64,000 bases of DNA from Amblyornis subalaris (taxonomy: Eukaryota; Chordata; Aves; Passeriformes; Ptilonorhynchidae). A program made the translations under genes and the position numbers. How positions within the stretch are numbered: the stretch's first letter is position 1; each line of letters starts with the position of its first letter. Below the pieces are notes generated by a model. That model searched no databases. It was not told where the DNA came from and was given only the letters and a program-made list of their open reading frames with translations. This document shows positions 47,434 through 61,379 of the stretch, piece by piece. The stretch is taken from NCBI GenBank assembly GCA_018881555.1, contig JACAXG010000007.1, forward strand, positions 13,559,235-13,623,234. Direction: 5' to 3'.

Positions 47434-50400
47434 CGAAGCCCTGTAGCCAAGTAGAGCTCCTTGAATTATGTTAGTATTCTGAGGATATTTCCGTCAGTAT
47501 TGTTGGAGCTCTTCTGTTTAAATTGGTCAGAAAATCAGTGGACCATTCAACACTTTCTGAAAAATTTCCTCTAGTTTTCTGATTGAATCATAAGGAGGAG
47601 TAGAAACATGCAGGTCAAAAGTCTCTCAGGCAGAGGAAGGATTTGAGTCCAGGACATCTAAATCTTCTCCCAAATTTGTATTATTGGGCTGTGGAATAGA
47701 GAGGCTTAGCACCTCATAGATTTCTTTTTCCACTAATGTGTAAGAGTAGTTACCCTAATGTTTCTCTAATGCATTTAAGTGCTTTCTACCTTAGCATGCT
47801 TTTCANTGAAGAAGCCACTGAAGTGAGTGTTTTTCCAATAGAAGGAGGTGATTTTTGCTGTTGCTGTGATATGTGCAATGTAGGATCACCATCTGCACTC
47901 CATTTCTACCTCACATAAATTACTGGTTGTTTAATTTAGCTTTTCTCTCATGTCATTTATTTTCACATACAGAGGTAGCAGCTTTACCAGTAGATAATAG
48001 GAAGTTATTAACTTGTTTCACCTTACATTCCCACAACCACATGCTGCTATTTCTTATAATAACCTTGGCTTCAGTAATGTGGCCCTTTGTGGGATCTTTC
48101 GAGTATGCTGTGTAATTATATTGTGACTACAGAATGAATGTAGACTGTCATTCCATTACCCTACTAATCTAATATGGTGATAGAGGTGTTGTTTGTGTGA
48201 TACTTTCCCACTTGTCTCATCNGATAAAATTCTGTTTGAAATTAACTATTTCCTTTTTCTGCAACGCTGATGGATTCTGCTCCACAGTACAGCCAGTGAA
48301 GGAATAAGGAAGTGTCTGTGAAACTGCTAAAATTGAATTGGTAAAATTGATGGAAATAATGCTGATTTCCATGTTTTGAAGGAACACTGCCAGCAGCAGA
48401 CTCAACAAAATTTAAACTGTTTCTGGGAATTTTTTCAGTAGTTTTCATGGGGAAGTTAAAAATATATTTTTCTGAAAATGTTTTAACCTGAAACAATTAC
48501 AAGTAATACTTAAGGACACTGCAAAAGAAAAGAAATATGTTTATTTTCTTTTTGGTTATGTATTATTTGCTGTATTCTTATCATTATAGTTTTTCTTTGT
48601 AAATTCCTAAGTAAATTAAATAGAGCATAAATAATTATATAAATATAAGGGGGAGAGAGCCTGAAACTCTAAAACTAGGGAACATATTCACCATGGGGAC
48701 TTCAATTCTCTTTGTTAGCATTTAGTGCTGAGTTTGGGTCCTTTGGAGAATATTTCCCTAATTGGCAGATTATGGGACTCTCTGCAAGGAGATGGCAGTA
48801 AATGTGATTTGCCATCTGTGGACAAGTTTTTTTGTGGCAGCATACCTGTATCAAAAATGGTTCTTCATCATCATGCTGTGTTTTGAAGTAAATGTCCAAA
48901 TTTTCTAGTACTGCAAACCAGCCTCTTCAAATGAAAATTAATGGAGTTTAGCTAATTAAGCCATGTGAGGTCTGACCCTGTTTTTCAAGATGTCCCTTGT
49001 TGTTCATAAAATGACACATTAGTAATTATTAAGAAGGACATATTAGTGATTGTTAAAAATAAATGAGTTTCTGGAAGGTGGGAAGTTGAAAAAGTAAGAT
49101 CTAGTACCATTAAGAGGTGGGGAGCTCTGAGTAGATATTAACTTTCTGATAATTGCAGCGGATCACAAGTAATACATGCCCCGCTCTGGTTTCCAGTATT
49201 TGACAGTAGTACTTACAAATTTTTTGGTATGTCTTAGAAAAGGTCATCCTGCTGCAATGAGACACACATTTCATACCATGACAATACTCCTTGATCTGCC
49301 CTCTCCTTTGTTGTTCTTCAATAAAATGAAGATTGTTTCTGTTGGACATGAAGGGGATACTTTTTTGGGTCAGTGTAATCAATTTATTGGTTTATGAACC
49401 TGAAGTTCTTTAGATGATGCCACAAATATTTATGATGTCCTTGAGTTTTACACCGGATCTGTAAATTAGCTGAAAGATGTGTAAAAATTCATACAGTGAG
49501 ACAGCTCCCTCCTGGCTACGTGCATAAAGTGGCTCAGGAGCATAAATTATTCCTGCTGAGGTCAATCATAATTTATGCTATTTTGCTTCTGCATCTGCTA
49601 TTCTGAGAAAGAAGAATATAAAGAACATCTGCATTTGAAGAAAGATTTCCCTCTTTGCATCAAACTTCATTCACTTTGGGAAATCTCTTGTTACAAATGA
49701 TAATCTGAAGAGCTGCAATTGGAATCGACAGGTCACAAAGGAAAAGTACTTCAGATTGTATTTATGAAAAAGCTGAAAAAATTACCACATCCTGGACAGT
49801 TGAACCTTAGAGATCTGCAGAGATGTTGACATTGAGGGTGTACCCTGTGCATTTCACTGTGTAAAAGTATGAAGTAAAAATATGGGATAGTAAAAGATAG
49901 TCACAAAATGCCCAAGTTAACCTTTGTTCTTCCAGTGTCACATTAAAAGCATAAATACAAACCAGTAAAGAAATTCCAAATTACAGTGCCTAGAGCAACT
50001 TGAGTGCAATCATACTGCATGACTGAGTTCCCACTGATGGCAGTGTGGAGGTGAAAAACTTGCTTAGGACTCCGGAAGTCTTACATGAGTGTGAGGCCTT
50101 CCTCTATTTGCCTTTGATAGTGACTGAATAGGATCCTGCTCTTTGAAAAAGTTAGAGAGCTATTGACAGAGTAGTGATCTAATTATGTCCTGGTTCTGTA
50201 GTTTTTCGCTGTTTCTTGGGCTGTAATAGTCCACGTTTAGTGAAGACCTGTACAATTTGCAGACACTCGGTGTCTGCTCGGTGGTTTTCGTTGAACTGAA
50301 AACGTACTTCTTGTTTTCGTGAGGCAATACAAAGCACAGTGACAAAATTCCTAGAGATTTTGCTGAGTACATGATAATTTTGTTGGAAGGTATTGGGTAG

Positions 50401-51034
50401 AGACAATGGGAGAGTAAGAGAATCTGGCCTTGCCCTGTTGAAAGCCCTCAGGCTGCCTCGTCATCACCCTGCTGCTGAATCGTGTGTCACTCTGATGCCA
50501 CAATGGGAAAGTTTTGAAGTGTTTTTTGTTTACATTAATACAAATCCATCCTGTCAGGTACTTTTATGTGATAGTTTTAGATTTACCACCATTCCTGACA
50601 ATATGGGGACTGCTAAGCAGCTAGATAGGTGATAGGATATATCCTTATGTAGTCTGAAAACTCTGATTTAAAGCAGCTAAAACTGGAAAATAGTGATTTA
50701 AATTAATTAAAATCCTGACAGTAAGTTGCCAGGAAAAGGAAACATGTACAGAAATCCTAGTTTTATATTCCTTTGTATGGTGAGGAATGAATTAGAGCAA
50801 AGGTAATCTCATGGGAATTTCGTTTGTCCAGTATATGTCACATGTGTATGAAAGCAGAATAATCCTTTAAAAAAAATTATGTAGGACCAACTCTGATTTC
50901 TGTTCTATGGCATATAGGTGAAACCTGGATATCATGTCATCAAGGTTGTGTGTTGGTACCAGAAACTGCTTCTGTCTTCATGATAGCAATGGGCACATTC
51001 AAAACTTACCTGTCTCTTTAGTTTTCTCATTTTA

Positions 51035-51092
51035 TGTGCTCTTAGCTCCTTAAAGGAACTTTTTGTGCTCTTAGCTCCTTAAAGGAACTTTT
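51035..51092. repeat. Perfect 29-bp tandem duplication
   Basis: Copies at 51035-51063 and 51064-51092 are identical; both begin TGTGCTCTTAGCTCC. Perfect identity implies a recent event, or a collapsed or expanded assembly artefact. Confidence 0.9.
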
Positions 51093-51787
51093 TATGCTAT
51101 ACCTGAAGTACACCTCAAGTATATTTCTCAAGGAATACCTAAAATACCTGAAGTATTTTTAGTACATGTGTTGATGATAACTTGCATGGATTAAAGGGTT
51201 TGATGGGGTGGTAATAGCTATAGTTTGTTGCCTGTAATTCTTTGCCTAATTGTCCTTACTTTATTTGGATGAGTAATGTTTTGGTTTTTAGATGTCTAAA
51301 ATGAATAAAACTAGCAGATAAGAGCTGTAGTAATGCAGGTAGAAGTCAAGAAAGTAAAATAAGGGAGTTAGACTATTCCTACTGAATAGTATTTCCTGTC
51401 TTTGTCTTTTCATGAAGCTTCATGACAATTTTATCTGAAGTTCCAGGCATTCCGTACTATGTATAATAATAGCTCAAACTTCTCAAACTGTGAATTAATG
51501 TAAGCATTTTTCTTAGTTTCTTAATCTCGCTGATATGTATCACTAAATAAAGGTTGACTGTGCAGCCATTATGAGGAAAAGAATAAATTTTTTCTTTATT
51601 TCGCTTCCAAACAAAAGATATGTATGTGAACAAAGTGGTCGATTTAGGCAAGTATGAACAGGTTATTTACAAGACCTAGTGGTTGTCTTACCTCCAGTCC
51701 TTTTTTTTTTCTTGAAAAAAGAAGAACAGGATGAAAAAATAATGTATCAGCTTACATTATTACAGTTCACCTTTTTGAGACAGTAAT

Positions 51788-51837
51788 ACTGGTGGTTTAT
51801 ACCAGTTTGCAACTGGTGGTTTATACCAGGCTTTGCA
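51788..51837. repeat. 24-bp tandem duplication with internal inverted repeat
   Basis: Copies start at 51788 and 51812 with the shared core ACTGGTGGTTTATACCAG. Within each copy CTGGT pairs with ACCAG, so each unit could form a small hairpin. Confidence 0.8.
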
Positions 51838-52294
51838 AGTTCGAATTCAACAAAAGAGATATTTTTGTGTTGTATTGCCATTTTAATATGTAGCTCCAAA
51901 AGCTTGTTTAATTNCATTCTAAGGAGGAAAAAACTAGTCTTTAGCTTTTTTTTTCTCACTTATGTTCAGCCCATTTTTTCTGGTCTAGTTAGCTCTCACA
52001 GNCAGCAAATACCATATTTCATTCTCAAAACTATATTATAACATGCTTCCTCTAGATCAGCAAAATTGTTTGGAAGCAAAATGAATAATAATGATTTTGT
52101 GGTATTCATTTTGCTGCGCAGATGTGCTATCTCAGGGTAAGGAAAGCCAGCAGTGGAGAACACAAACTGTTGGAAAGGCATCAGAATGCCAATAATTTAA
52201 TCTTTAATGAACAAGAATAGAACAAGTCAGTCTATATTTTTAATTTTATATTTATAAATTGTTTCGTATTAATACCTATTANTGTCTCCTCTGC

Positions 52295-52694
52295 AGACAG
52301 GCTGACTGAGCTGGGATTATTCAGCATGGAGAAGATAAGGCTNCAGGGAGACCTTAGAGCAGCCTTTCAGTACCTAAAGGGGACTTACAAGAAAGCCAGA
52401 GNGAGATTTCACAAGGGCATGTAGGGACAAGTGGGAATGGCTTTAACTGGCATAGGGTAGGTTTAGGACAGATGTTATGAAGGAATTCTTTACTGTGAGG
52501 GTGATGAGGCACTGNGACAGGTTGCCCACAGAAGCTGTGGATTCCCCATCCCTGGAAGTGTTCAAGGCCAGGTCGGATGGAGCTCTGAGCAANCTGGTTG
52601 AGTGGAAGGTGTTCCTGCCTGTGGCAGAGAGTTGGAACTAAATGATCTTCTGGGTTGCTTCCAACCCAAACCATCCTCTGATATTCTATGATAA
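52295..52694 (+). mobile_element. CR1 LINE 3' end, plus strand
   Basis: The sequence opens with the CR1 ORF2 C-terminal phrase (translated LTELGLFSMEKIRLQGDLRA) and runs through the 3' region to the terminal ATTCTATG at about 52683-52690. It is strongly 5'-truncated at about 400 bp. It has several Ns and no open frame of note. Orientation matches the CR1 at 45175-46402. Confidence 0.93.
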
Positions 52695-55510
52695 TATTTA
52701 GGATGAGGCGCTGTGCCTAGCGCTTAGTCTCCCTTTATGAAAAGTTAGGCAGCCTGACATCAATGCTGTGAAGTGCTAAACAACTCCAAGAAATTCTGAA
52801 CTCCTTAAGCTGCAGAAACAAGCAGCTCTGTGGTATAATTATAATTTCTGATGCCAGTACCATCTCTAATGAAGGATGTTTTTGTGCTGAGATGTAAAAA
52901 ATTTGCATTTAAAATTCTCCTCTGTTTTATTTTTAAAAGGCAGTTTATGTCTGAAGAAGTGTCATTTACTGCAGAATGCCAAAACAAAAACATGCAAATT
53001 ACACCAGTTTACCATTTTCATCATGAATGTTGTTACTGCTTGTAGAATGAAGATTTTGCTCCTATTTGCACTCTTTGTTATGTATATTTGTCATGTTCAG
53101 CATGTTTGATTGTGGTTTTCTCCCAAATTTCATTTTCTTTTGCCATAAATAATAAACAATGATAATGAAGCAAAGTGCCCTTTCTATTCTGTACTCTAAT
53201 TGCTCATAGCATATAATAGCATGTCTTACAATATATTGGCTTCAAATCATGTATATCATATTCCACTGTTTTAAGCGGTGTTTTAAGGAACAAAAATTGT
53301 GCATGTTACTAGCTTTAGGCTCTTTTGTTTTGAAAAAAAAAAAGTAAAAACTAGAAATAGCCATTTGAATATTGCTGCCTAGAAGAAGTTTTGCAATTTT
53401 TGTGCTACTCAGAGAAGAGAATTTAATTTGCAAACATAAATTGTTGCTTCATTTTTATTACATTGCCTTAATTATAACTGTAAGTTTTGATTCTGTTCTT
53501 GATGGTTTCAGCTCTTAGTATTCAGTCTTTCTCTGTATCATACTGGGGCATGTACAGTTTTGAAGCTCAANAAAAGTGGAATTCTAAGGAAAAATGTATT
53601 TAGATCATATTTTATTGACAAGATTACTTATACAGCAAATATCAAACCCTAGCAGATTTTACTTTGCAACTGCCTTTTTCTGTTAAAATACTGTAGTACT
53701 TGTAGAAATTAAACAAAAGGTAACGGAAGAATTTGAGGGGTTTTGCAAGATTGTTTCAGAGTAACTGTGATGTGTGACAACTTCTGTTATTTTTAAACAT
53801 TTTCACTCATGTAGACCTACTTTTTCACAATGANAAAAAACCCCACAGTCTGTCTTTTAAACGATTCATACTCGATATTTTTATTTATTTNTTTTTTTTT
53901 TAACTACGGAATGCCAAAATCCATATGGTGCTTTCCAGGCTGTTAATACTTCANACTTGGAATGTAAAATGTGTTCTCTTTTAATTCACCCCAGGACAGA
54001 TGGAGCAGAGTGATTCCAGCTTTGCAAAGCCATCATTTTTTATCATTTCTTTGAATGGTCGTTTCTTAGGTACTTTCCTAAAGCAATAATTTTACTAATA
54101 GCAACTGAAAATTACNGTATAATTTTAGCATTACATTTTCTGACCTTTTTAGTTGATCACACAGGAATTGTAGTACAGTGTCTTCTGCACAGTAGATTAT
54201 TGCGTTACTGCCTGTGGTATCGGTCTCTGCCAATACCATTCCTCTTAGGATCATTGCTATCCAAGTCTCATTTACCCCATGGCTTGTCAGCTCTACAAGG
54301 GGCTTGGTTACTGTTGAAGTGGTGGTGGGGTGAGACATTCCCCACTAGCTCTGGAAGCTTTTCTGAAGTGCTGAGTTCAAAAGCTGTGCCACACATCTTG
54401 TAACTGTAGATCAGGCGAAACCTCTTTCTTCCATAAAGCTGGGAAAGTGGAAAGAAAGGGCTTTACCAGAGGTCTAACAGAAATCGCTCTTGGCAGATGA
54501 AGAAGGAAAGAGTATAAAAGGACTTCTGGTGAGTACTTGTGCTGCCAGGAGTGGACCTTGGGGTTATAGTGCACTCCATGGAGTGGACAGTGTCCTCACC
54601 TGTCCCACTGCACAGCAAAAGAAGAAAACATTGGCTCTGGATATGAGGAACGAAGTTTCCAGTCACTTGAGCAATATGAGCTCTTATCTTTCCTTTGTTG
54701 TGCCGCAGACGTTTGATACACTTGTTATTACGCTGTGTTCAGTTTTACTAAGCCATCTTTTGGCCCTCATTGTATCTTAGTAATGGCACACAGATGAAGT
54801 GTGAAGGCACAGAAGTGAACACTGAGATGGGAAAATAAATAGTCTCCATAACCCTTCAAGTGCTACACTCTAAACTTCTCCTGGGCATTGTATGGCTGGC
54901 CCCCCATGTGAGGGAGAAGGGAACTAAATCCAAGCTAAAGGAAGTTAGTGGTTGTTCAAAAGCCAGCAAAAGACTGATTTTCATGGTTTTCAATAGAGCA
55001 GGGCAAAGGAGGATGGACATTAGAAGGCAGAGTGGCACTTTATACACAGAGATGTTAATATGGCTGTAGCCTTTTACTGTGCCGATAAAATGATAGACAG
55101 CCCTAAATTTCTAACTGTGAAACATTTGGCTTTGTATCATCATTTACATGAAGATTTTTTTAAAACAAAAGTGAACCATGCTTCAGTNATTTGGTTTAAT
55201 TAGTATTGTTTGACTAAGACTGTGAAAAAAATCACTCTAAATTAGATGGGCATTAAGCTTGCTTTTTGAAGGGTTTTTGCTGTCATACAAGCATGAGTCC
55301 AAAATAGTGTTAGGCAGTGTAATTCAAATTTTTGTTGCTTCCTGATAAGCAGCTGAATAACCGAAACCACTTCTGTAAGATTGATGCCCAAGTAACTTTC
55401 CAGCGCTGCTTTCTCACAAACTGCTGATACAACTTACTCTATGCTTCTTGCTGTTTAATTTCTTTTCATTGTAGAAAGGCACATTTAAGAAATTAGCAGA
55501 GAGATATGCC

Positions 55511-55529
55511 AAAAAAAAAAAAAAAAAAA
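55511..55529. repeat. Poly-A homopolymer (19 A)
   Basis: Nineteen consecutive A residues followed by GAAAAAG. No retroposed sequence precedes it, so I do not read it as a retrocopy tail. Confidence 0.9.
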
Positions 55530-55785
55530 GAAAAAGCANTTGCTGCACTGTGTGGCACTTGACATCAAAACGGAGCTCCATAATAAGTACGAGACCCTTC
55601 NTGGGTTAATTGATTTCCCCTGTGAAGTGTAGTGTAATGAATTTTCTGTAGCTGAAGTCTATTCTCAGTGCTAGTGGCTAGTAAACCTCTATAAATAGGT
55701 TAGTAACTAGACAATCANTGTTTGAACCTACTTTTTCTCCTGTTCGTAGAAAACAAAGCAACTCCTCCCTACCATCACTATTATT

Positions 55786-55813
55786 AAAAATAAANNAAAT
55801 AAATAAATAAATA
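55786..55813. repeat. (AAAT)n microsatellite
   Basis: A run of AAAT units interrupted by two Ns, about 28 bases. Probably length-variable. Confidence 0.85.
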
Positions 55814-58463
55814 GCCTTTTCTAAAACTTCATAAAATTACATACCTTACCTAGGTGTGCTGAATGAATGGCAATTTATACAATGTTTAATTTGCTCTTGA
55901 AAGCACTCTCCAGCTTCACAAGGGCACAGGACCATATTAGCTGAGGTAAGTGCTTCACAGAAAATAAATATATGGCCTACATCCTAGGGCGTAGACTTTG
56001 ATAAGCCACTTCAGGTAGACAAAACTAATTGTCTGCCTGTCTGAAACCCCTGTCTTTTGACTGGTGACAGATAGGGAACAGATTGTGCTGATAATCCATA
56101 ATGAAAGCGTTTCCTGGGCACACATTTTGAGCCATGCCTCTTAACCGATGTGCAAAACATAATGTTAAGATAATGCAGCATGCCGTGTCAGTAATTATGG
56201 AGCCTGATCCAGTATCTGTGGAACCCAGCACGGCAAGATGTTAATTGCGCTACAGACCNGTGGTCTGGTACATTAAAGCTGTCACCAGAAAGAAGCATTG
56301 TGTTTGGCTCTTAAAGGAGCTGCAGGTTTTCTTTGCCACAGTTTCTGCTGTCCCCTTGTCTGTGCGAGAAGTTTCAAGACAGGAGGTATCTCTCAGCAGA
56401 GNTGCTTTGCCAAACACCATGTGGCATGGCATCATTCCCTCAACCTCTTACAGTGCTGTGGCAAGATCCTTCTAGTACTTGTTGTCCCCAGTCGATTTGG
56501 AGTTTATGGGACTGATTTATTGCCAGTTTACAGGATGCATCCAGGAAATCTGTGCAGTACTCTCATGTTGGTTGAGGTGCTTCTTTCTGAGTGGTAGAGT
56601 TCTGTAGTGCTGAATTCCAAGGACAAAGCACAATCAGAACTGGGAGACTGAGACAGATGCATTTTGTGTATCAGACACAAGCCTAATTAGCCATCTGAAA
56701 TTTTATGTGGCTGATTTGTTCTTTTTCTCTAAGTCCACAGAATCTATACAAACAGAAATTGAAGCGGTCTTTGGTAGCTCAAGGGAGAAATACTTGTTGG
56801 GCAGTAAAAGTGTGGAGAAACTCAAGGTGACCTTTATAAACTGATGCCAAATGTTCTGGGCCTGTGGTTCTCCCTCTAAGCCATTGCCAGAGAGTACAGC
56901 AGGTGAATGACTCAGCTGAGGTTAGGACAGTTACATGAGGCACTTAGTATGGGCTTTANCAGTCACTGGTTCCACCACTTGTAGAAAATAGTCAGGTTTC
57001 ACCTGTAAGTCAGAATGGAGAGTAAGCACTGACACCTGCAGTCACTAAAAGAGCCCAGAAAGACAAGATTTACAACGTGGGGTACAGAGGTTTTTTCTAC
57101 GTCAGTGGTGCCTTGAATATCTGTCTAACTAAACCTCAGCGGAATTACTANTGCCTGAAGCTCATGAAATATAAGCATGATTCTGACCTTGCCACAATGC
57201 AAATGAAGGGTAAAAATACTAATCTCGTGTAAAGAGTTTAGAAAAAACAACTGCAAGGCTTGGAACAGGTTGACTGAGTTTATGATAATGAGGTTACAAG
57301 CTGTGATTGCATATTTTAGGAGCCAACTTTCTCATCTATTGTAAGTCTTTTAAATAAACTGTGAGGAGGTTAACCAAATTCCTTCTGTGCATAACTGTGG
57401 ATGTTGCAACGTCATACCAAAAAGTAATAGCATGTGGCATTCAATTCAGATCCCTGTAACTGCTTAAAATACTAAACTTTTTTCTTAGTTGTTGCTGTGT
57501 GAGTCCCAGGTTGTTACAAAAGCCAACTGAGTTGGGTTGCTTTGAGGCAATAGCTCTCAAAGATAAAATGTAATAAACTTCTCAAGATGAAGTTGACTCT
57601 TCACAGAGGAGATTCCATATATGTCGTGGGCACTTCAGGAACTTTGTCATATTTCTTCATTAATTGGAGAAGACTTATAGTTCTGTGTGATTAGTTATAT
57701 TCGTATATTGAGAGGTATATTTAAAAAAAGAAAAAAAAAAGTTACTGATTTGGTAGCATGGTTCTATACATGCATTTGGTTATAAGTAAAGAAGATAAGT
57801 TTAAAATACCAATAATGGCATGTCCTTTAAGACCTAGAAATCAAAAAGCAAAAAATTATATTTCAAAGCAGTCTGGACACAGTAGTAGTAATTCCATCTA
57901 TGATCCCATTTTCAAATCTCTTGTGAGAAGGTGCTTTGTCTTTTGCAAGAAATAAAAAAACATTTTGCAGTACTCCATTGGTCCTGTAAAGCACTGACAT
58001 CTAGAAGAATTTTTAGACAATTTCCATTTCTAATAAGAATTAATTGCAGCCTTTGCAAAACTTCCCCTTTTGCATTGATGCTGAATTTAAGAGGGAAATG
58101 CAGTGAAAGAGGAGCTTTAGAAAAAGCTGTTTCTATCCTAGATGCTTTGGCTTTACCTGTAAAGTTTTCACTTTACTGTCTTTCATAATCCTTTTCATCA
58201 TGATGGGGGGGGAAAACTAAGAGAAGGGAATGGCCTGCAAGTGGAAACATCTGTCCCTTGTGTCTATCCCAGCTGNGATAAGGAAAAATATGGGAGAAAG
58301 AGGGGGAACAAGGGTCAAGAATCAAAAAAAGTATCCANAGCAAACAGCTAACGGAATTCTCCTGGAGTATGACCTGGAATTCAACTCAGTCTGCCATTTT
58401 TTGATGTAAATTTTGAAAGAAAGACTGGTGATGAGGGGTTGGGCTTTTGGGGTTTTGCAGGTT

Positions 58464-58496
58464 TTTTTGGTCTCTTTTTGGCCTCTTTTTGGCTCT
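58464..58496. repeat. 11-bp tandem repeat, three copies
   Basis: Units beginning TTTTTGG start at 58464, 58475 and 58486, with small differences at their ends. A minor minisatellite-like feature. Confidence 0.75.
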
Positions 58497-61379
58497 TACA
58501 ACATTTCTACAAAATTAATTCCAGCNGGTTTAGGGTTTTGTCTCTATTCCTTGTATCCACACAGTCTACCCATTGCTTAATACACACAAGTTTTGTACTG
58601 CAAGACTGATGACTTACAGCTTAAAACCAGCCATCACCACACTTCTTTTTTGTTTTGTCCTAGCAAGGAAATAGATGCATACATTTTTACTGTTATTACT
58701 ACATGAATAATATAGATATAATAGATGCCTTTAAAATACTTGTNGGAAATTCCTTTTGAAACTTCTGCTGTTTTGCTGCTTATGGAAGTTTATTTCTTGT
58801 CATAGTATTTTATGGAAATTTTGTAACTGTAGGCATCTCCTTATGAATTGCTGTGTAGGTTTTCTGTTCCTTTGCTTAGTTTGGGTTTTATTTTCTATTG
58901 AAAGATAAATTGCTGAACTTTCTTAAATGTGAAATTGCAAGGTAATGTAAGAAAGCATTTTTATGGATGTTCTATAAAATCTCTCCCTCTGACATTATTG
59001 ATATTATTGATATATAAGGCAAAAAAATAAGAAGACCTCATTAACACATTAGCAAGAAACTATTCAGCTAATTCAGATTAGCTGAATATTGCAGTAAATA
59101 TCCATGTTAGAGCTATGAACTGGCATCAGAGCAAGATGAGTGGTCTTTATCTTTTCTCAAAAAACAGCACATTGGGGAGGACTGGTTACATGTGACAGTT
59201 ACAGACCAGTCTTAAACTGAACTTCTTTCTCAATCCAGTTAGACAAATTAGCTACTGATAAAGGAAATTAATACAGAACTGTTAATCTAAATTGATTGTG
59301 AAACACTTAGGACCTGAAGAAATCCTTCTGGCCAGAGCTCCCAGGTTGACACCTGGGAATATTTTGGCATTTAGGGAAAACATAGTTGGGGAAGACAGCT
59401 GCTTGTGATGAATATGGCTGTCATCTAGGAAAATAAGGCTTTCTAGAAGGTCCTCGTTAAGGGGAATTTGGTAGAATCAAAGGTACAGGTTATTAGGTTA
59501 TTCCTGGAGGGAATTAGGAGTAGAATGAAGGTATTGGTCNGTTATTCCACTGCCACACCTGGGGCTTTATCAGACGTGGGGCAGGCTTTTCCCCAACACT
59601 GATAATTTCATACATACCAGGTATACTAAGGGGAAAAGGCAGTGTAGTGAATGGCATACAAAGTCCTCAAGATATATTTAAATCATGTAGATTTCTTGTG
59701 AAATTTGGAGTAGCAAAGCATGTGTGGAAGCTGANGCAAGGAAACGAAATTAGGAAGGTATGGGTATGCAACCAGGGCATATTAAGATGTAGAGCAGGAG
59801 GTTGTGATACAGTCTGGAATGGATGCAGTGATGAAAGAAGAGGATCCAAGTTCAAATTGAAAGGTATCTGTACCCTTNAAAGGAGAAACCTTTAGGTATG
59901 AGAACAGCAGCAGCAGGTGAAATTAAAGGTTGCAAAATCACTAAGTGTTACAGATTCAGTCAGGCTTAGGAAAATGTCAGAGACCTGATAGCAAGTCTGC
60001 AACAAATTTCTAATACCACTCAGGTGGCACTGTGGTCTGTTTTTCTTGAAAGATACAGATAGCACAAGATTGGCAATGTAAGAGAAAATGCAATGCAGGT
60101 CAAGATGAGGAAAGAAAATGAAGGAAGAAATCCAAAGGATATTGGTGGAAGTAGACAATGTAGATTTGGTAGAAGTAATGAGGAAGGAACTAAAAGTAAA
60201 AGAAATAAAACCACAAAAAATACTTTAAAGCGGAGGTGATTAATCCAAAACTAAGGAACTAAGCCTAAAAATGGATTTAAAACTTGGAAAGATAAGGCTA
60301 AGGATTAACCTCTTCCCTGGCACAAATTCATCTTAGTTCATTCCTTCTTCAGAAGCCTCAAAATGGTAAATAGGATGTGAGTGATTTGCTACCTCTCACT
60401 GGGCATTGTTCAGCTACATTCTGCCATGTTGTCTTTCAAACCACAGTCTAATACCTCCTGTGAAGAAAAAAAAAAAACAATTTACTTGACAGGAAAAAAA
60501 AAAGATGTAATAATTTTGAAGCTGTTGTTATGGTTTATTTGTTAAAAGCACACTAACTCCAAACTTCTCAANGGAACATTTTTAGGTGCAGTCACCCATG
60601 TAGAAGAAGCTTCTGCTTTTTTTAAGAGAATTTTTTTCTTCCACAAACTAGTACTGTAGTCCTGAAGAGGGCTGCTATAAATATAGTATGGACTTCATAG
60701 ATTAGCCCTTGCTTTCTGGTTTTGTCTGAATACATTTNGCTGCACTAAATCAAACTTCAAATTGTCACTCATTGAAAAGAGCTATTGGACTGCAGAGTTT
60801 ACATGCACTGTGTTCTTCCATTTATGTAAGCTCCTGTGTAGGAAGAATAGTTCAAACACCTGCAGTCATAGTAAGTAATCTCAATTTCTTTTCTCTTGGA
60901 TTTATTGTTGTGTTATCTGTCATTCCATCTGTGTTTGAGTAAATGTTCAATTACTTAGGTTTTCATTGTTACGAATCTGAGAAAATCGCCCTTCCTGATA
61001 TGTAATATAAATGGATCCTTATTACTTTTATTCTTGGAGCATCATGCATCGTTTCACACCAAACCAGCTGCATGGAAATATTGGGGGAAGTAAAAAAAAC
61101 CAAAAGGTGTAAAAAGATTTCTAATTTGATGGTTCATTTCCTGAAATTATGATGTTTCTCAGAGGTGATAGCGATTACTGGCGTATGTATTTCTCAGTTC
61201 AGAAATAAGACAGGGCACCAGAAGACACAGGACTTAATCTGGGATGCCAGTAGATACAGTTGGTCATAATGCAAAAGTATCAGGGCTGGCCTTCTTGTCC
61301 AGGCGAAATATTTTCAGATTTTGTGAGAACTCTTCCTCTGCCTAGTGACAGAGCTCTAGGAGGGGGTCAGTAAGGTGGG

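Larger units (their letters stand above)
46403..52294. other. AT-rich stretch, no gene recognised
   Basis: It holds the telomeric tract (47402-47433) and two small tandem duplications (51035-51092 and 51788-51837), listed separately. Open frames are short and unconvincing. The plus frame 47184-47474 reads through the telomeric tract as repeated Arg-Val and is an artefact. Confidence 0.55.
52695..61379. other. Long AT-rich stretch, no gene recognised
   Basis: No exon, RNA gene or transposon was accepted. It contains homopolymer and simple repeats (55511-55529, 55786-55813, 58464-58496, an A run near 60466-60477). A patch at about 56020-56240 has balanced composition and homeodomain-like TAATTA/TTAATTG motifs, and could be a conserved non-coding element, but this cannot be shown from one sequence. 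Confidence 0.5.
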
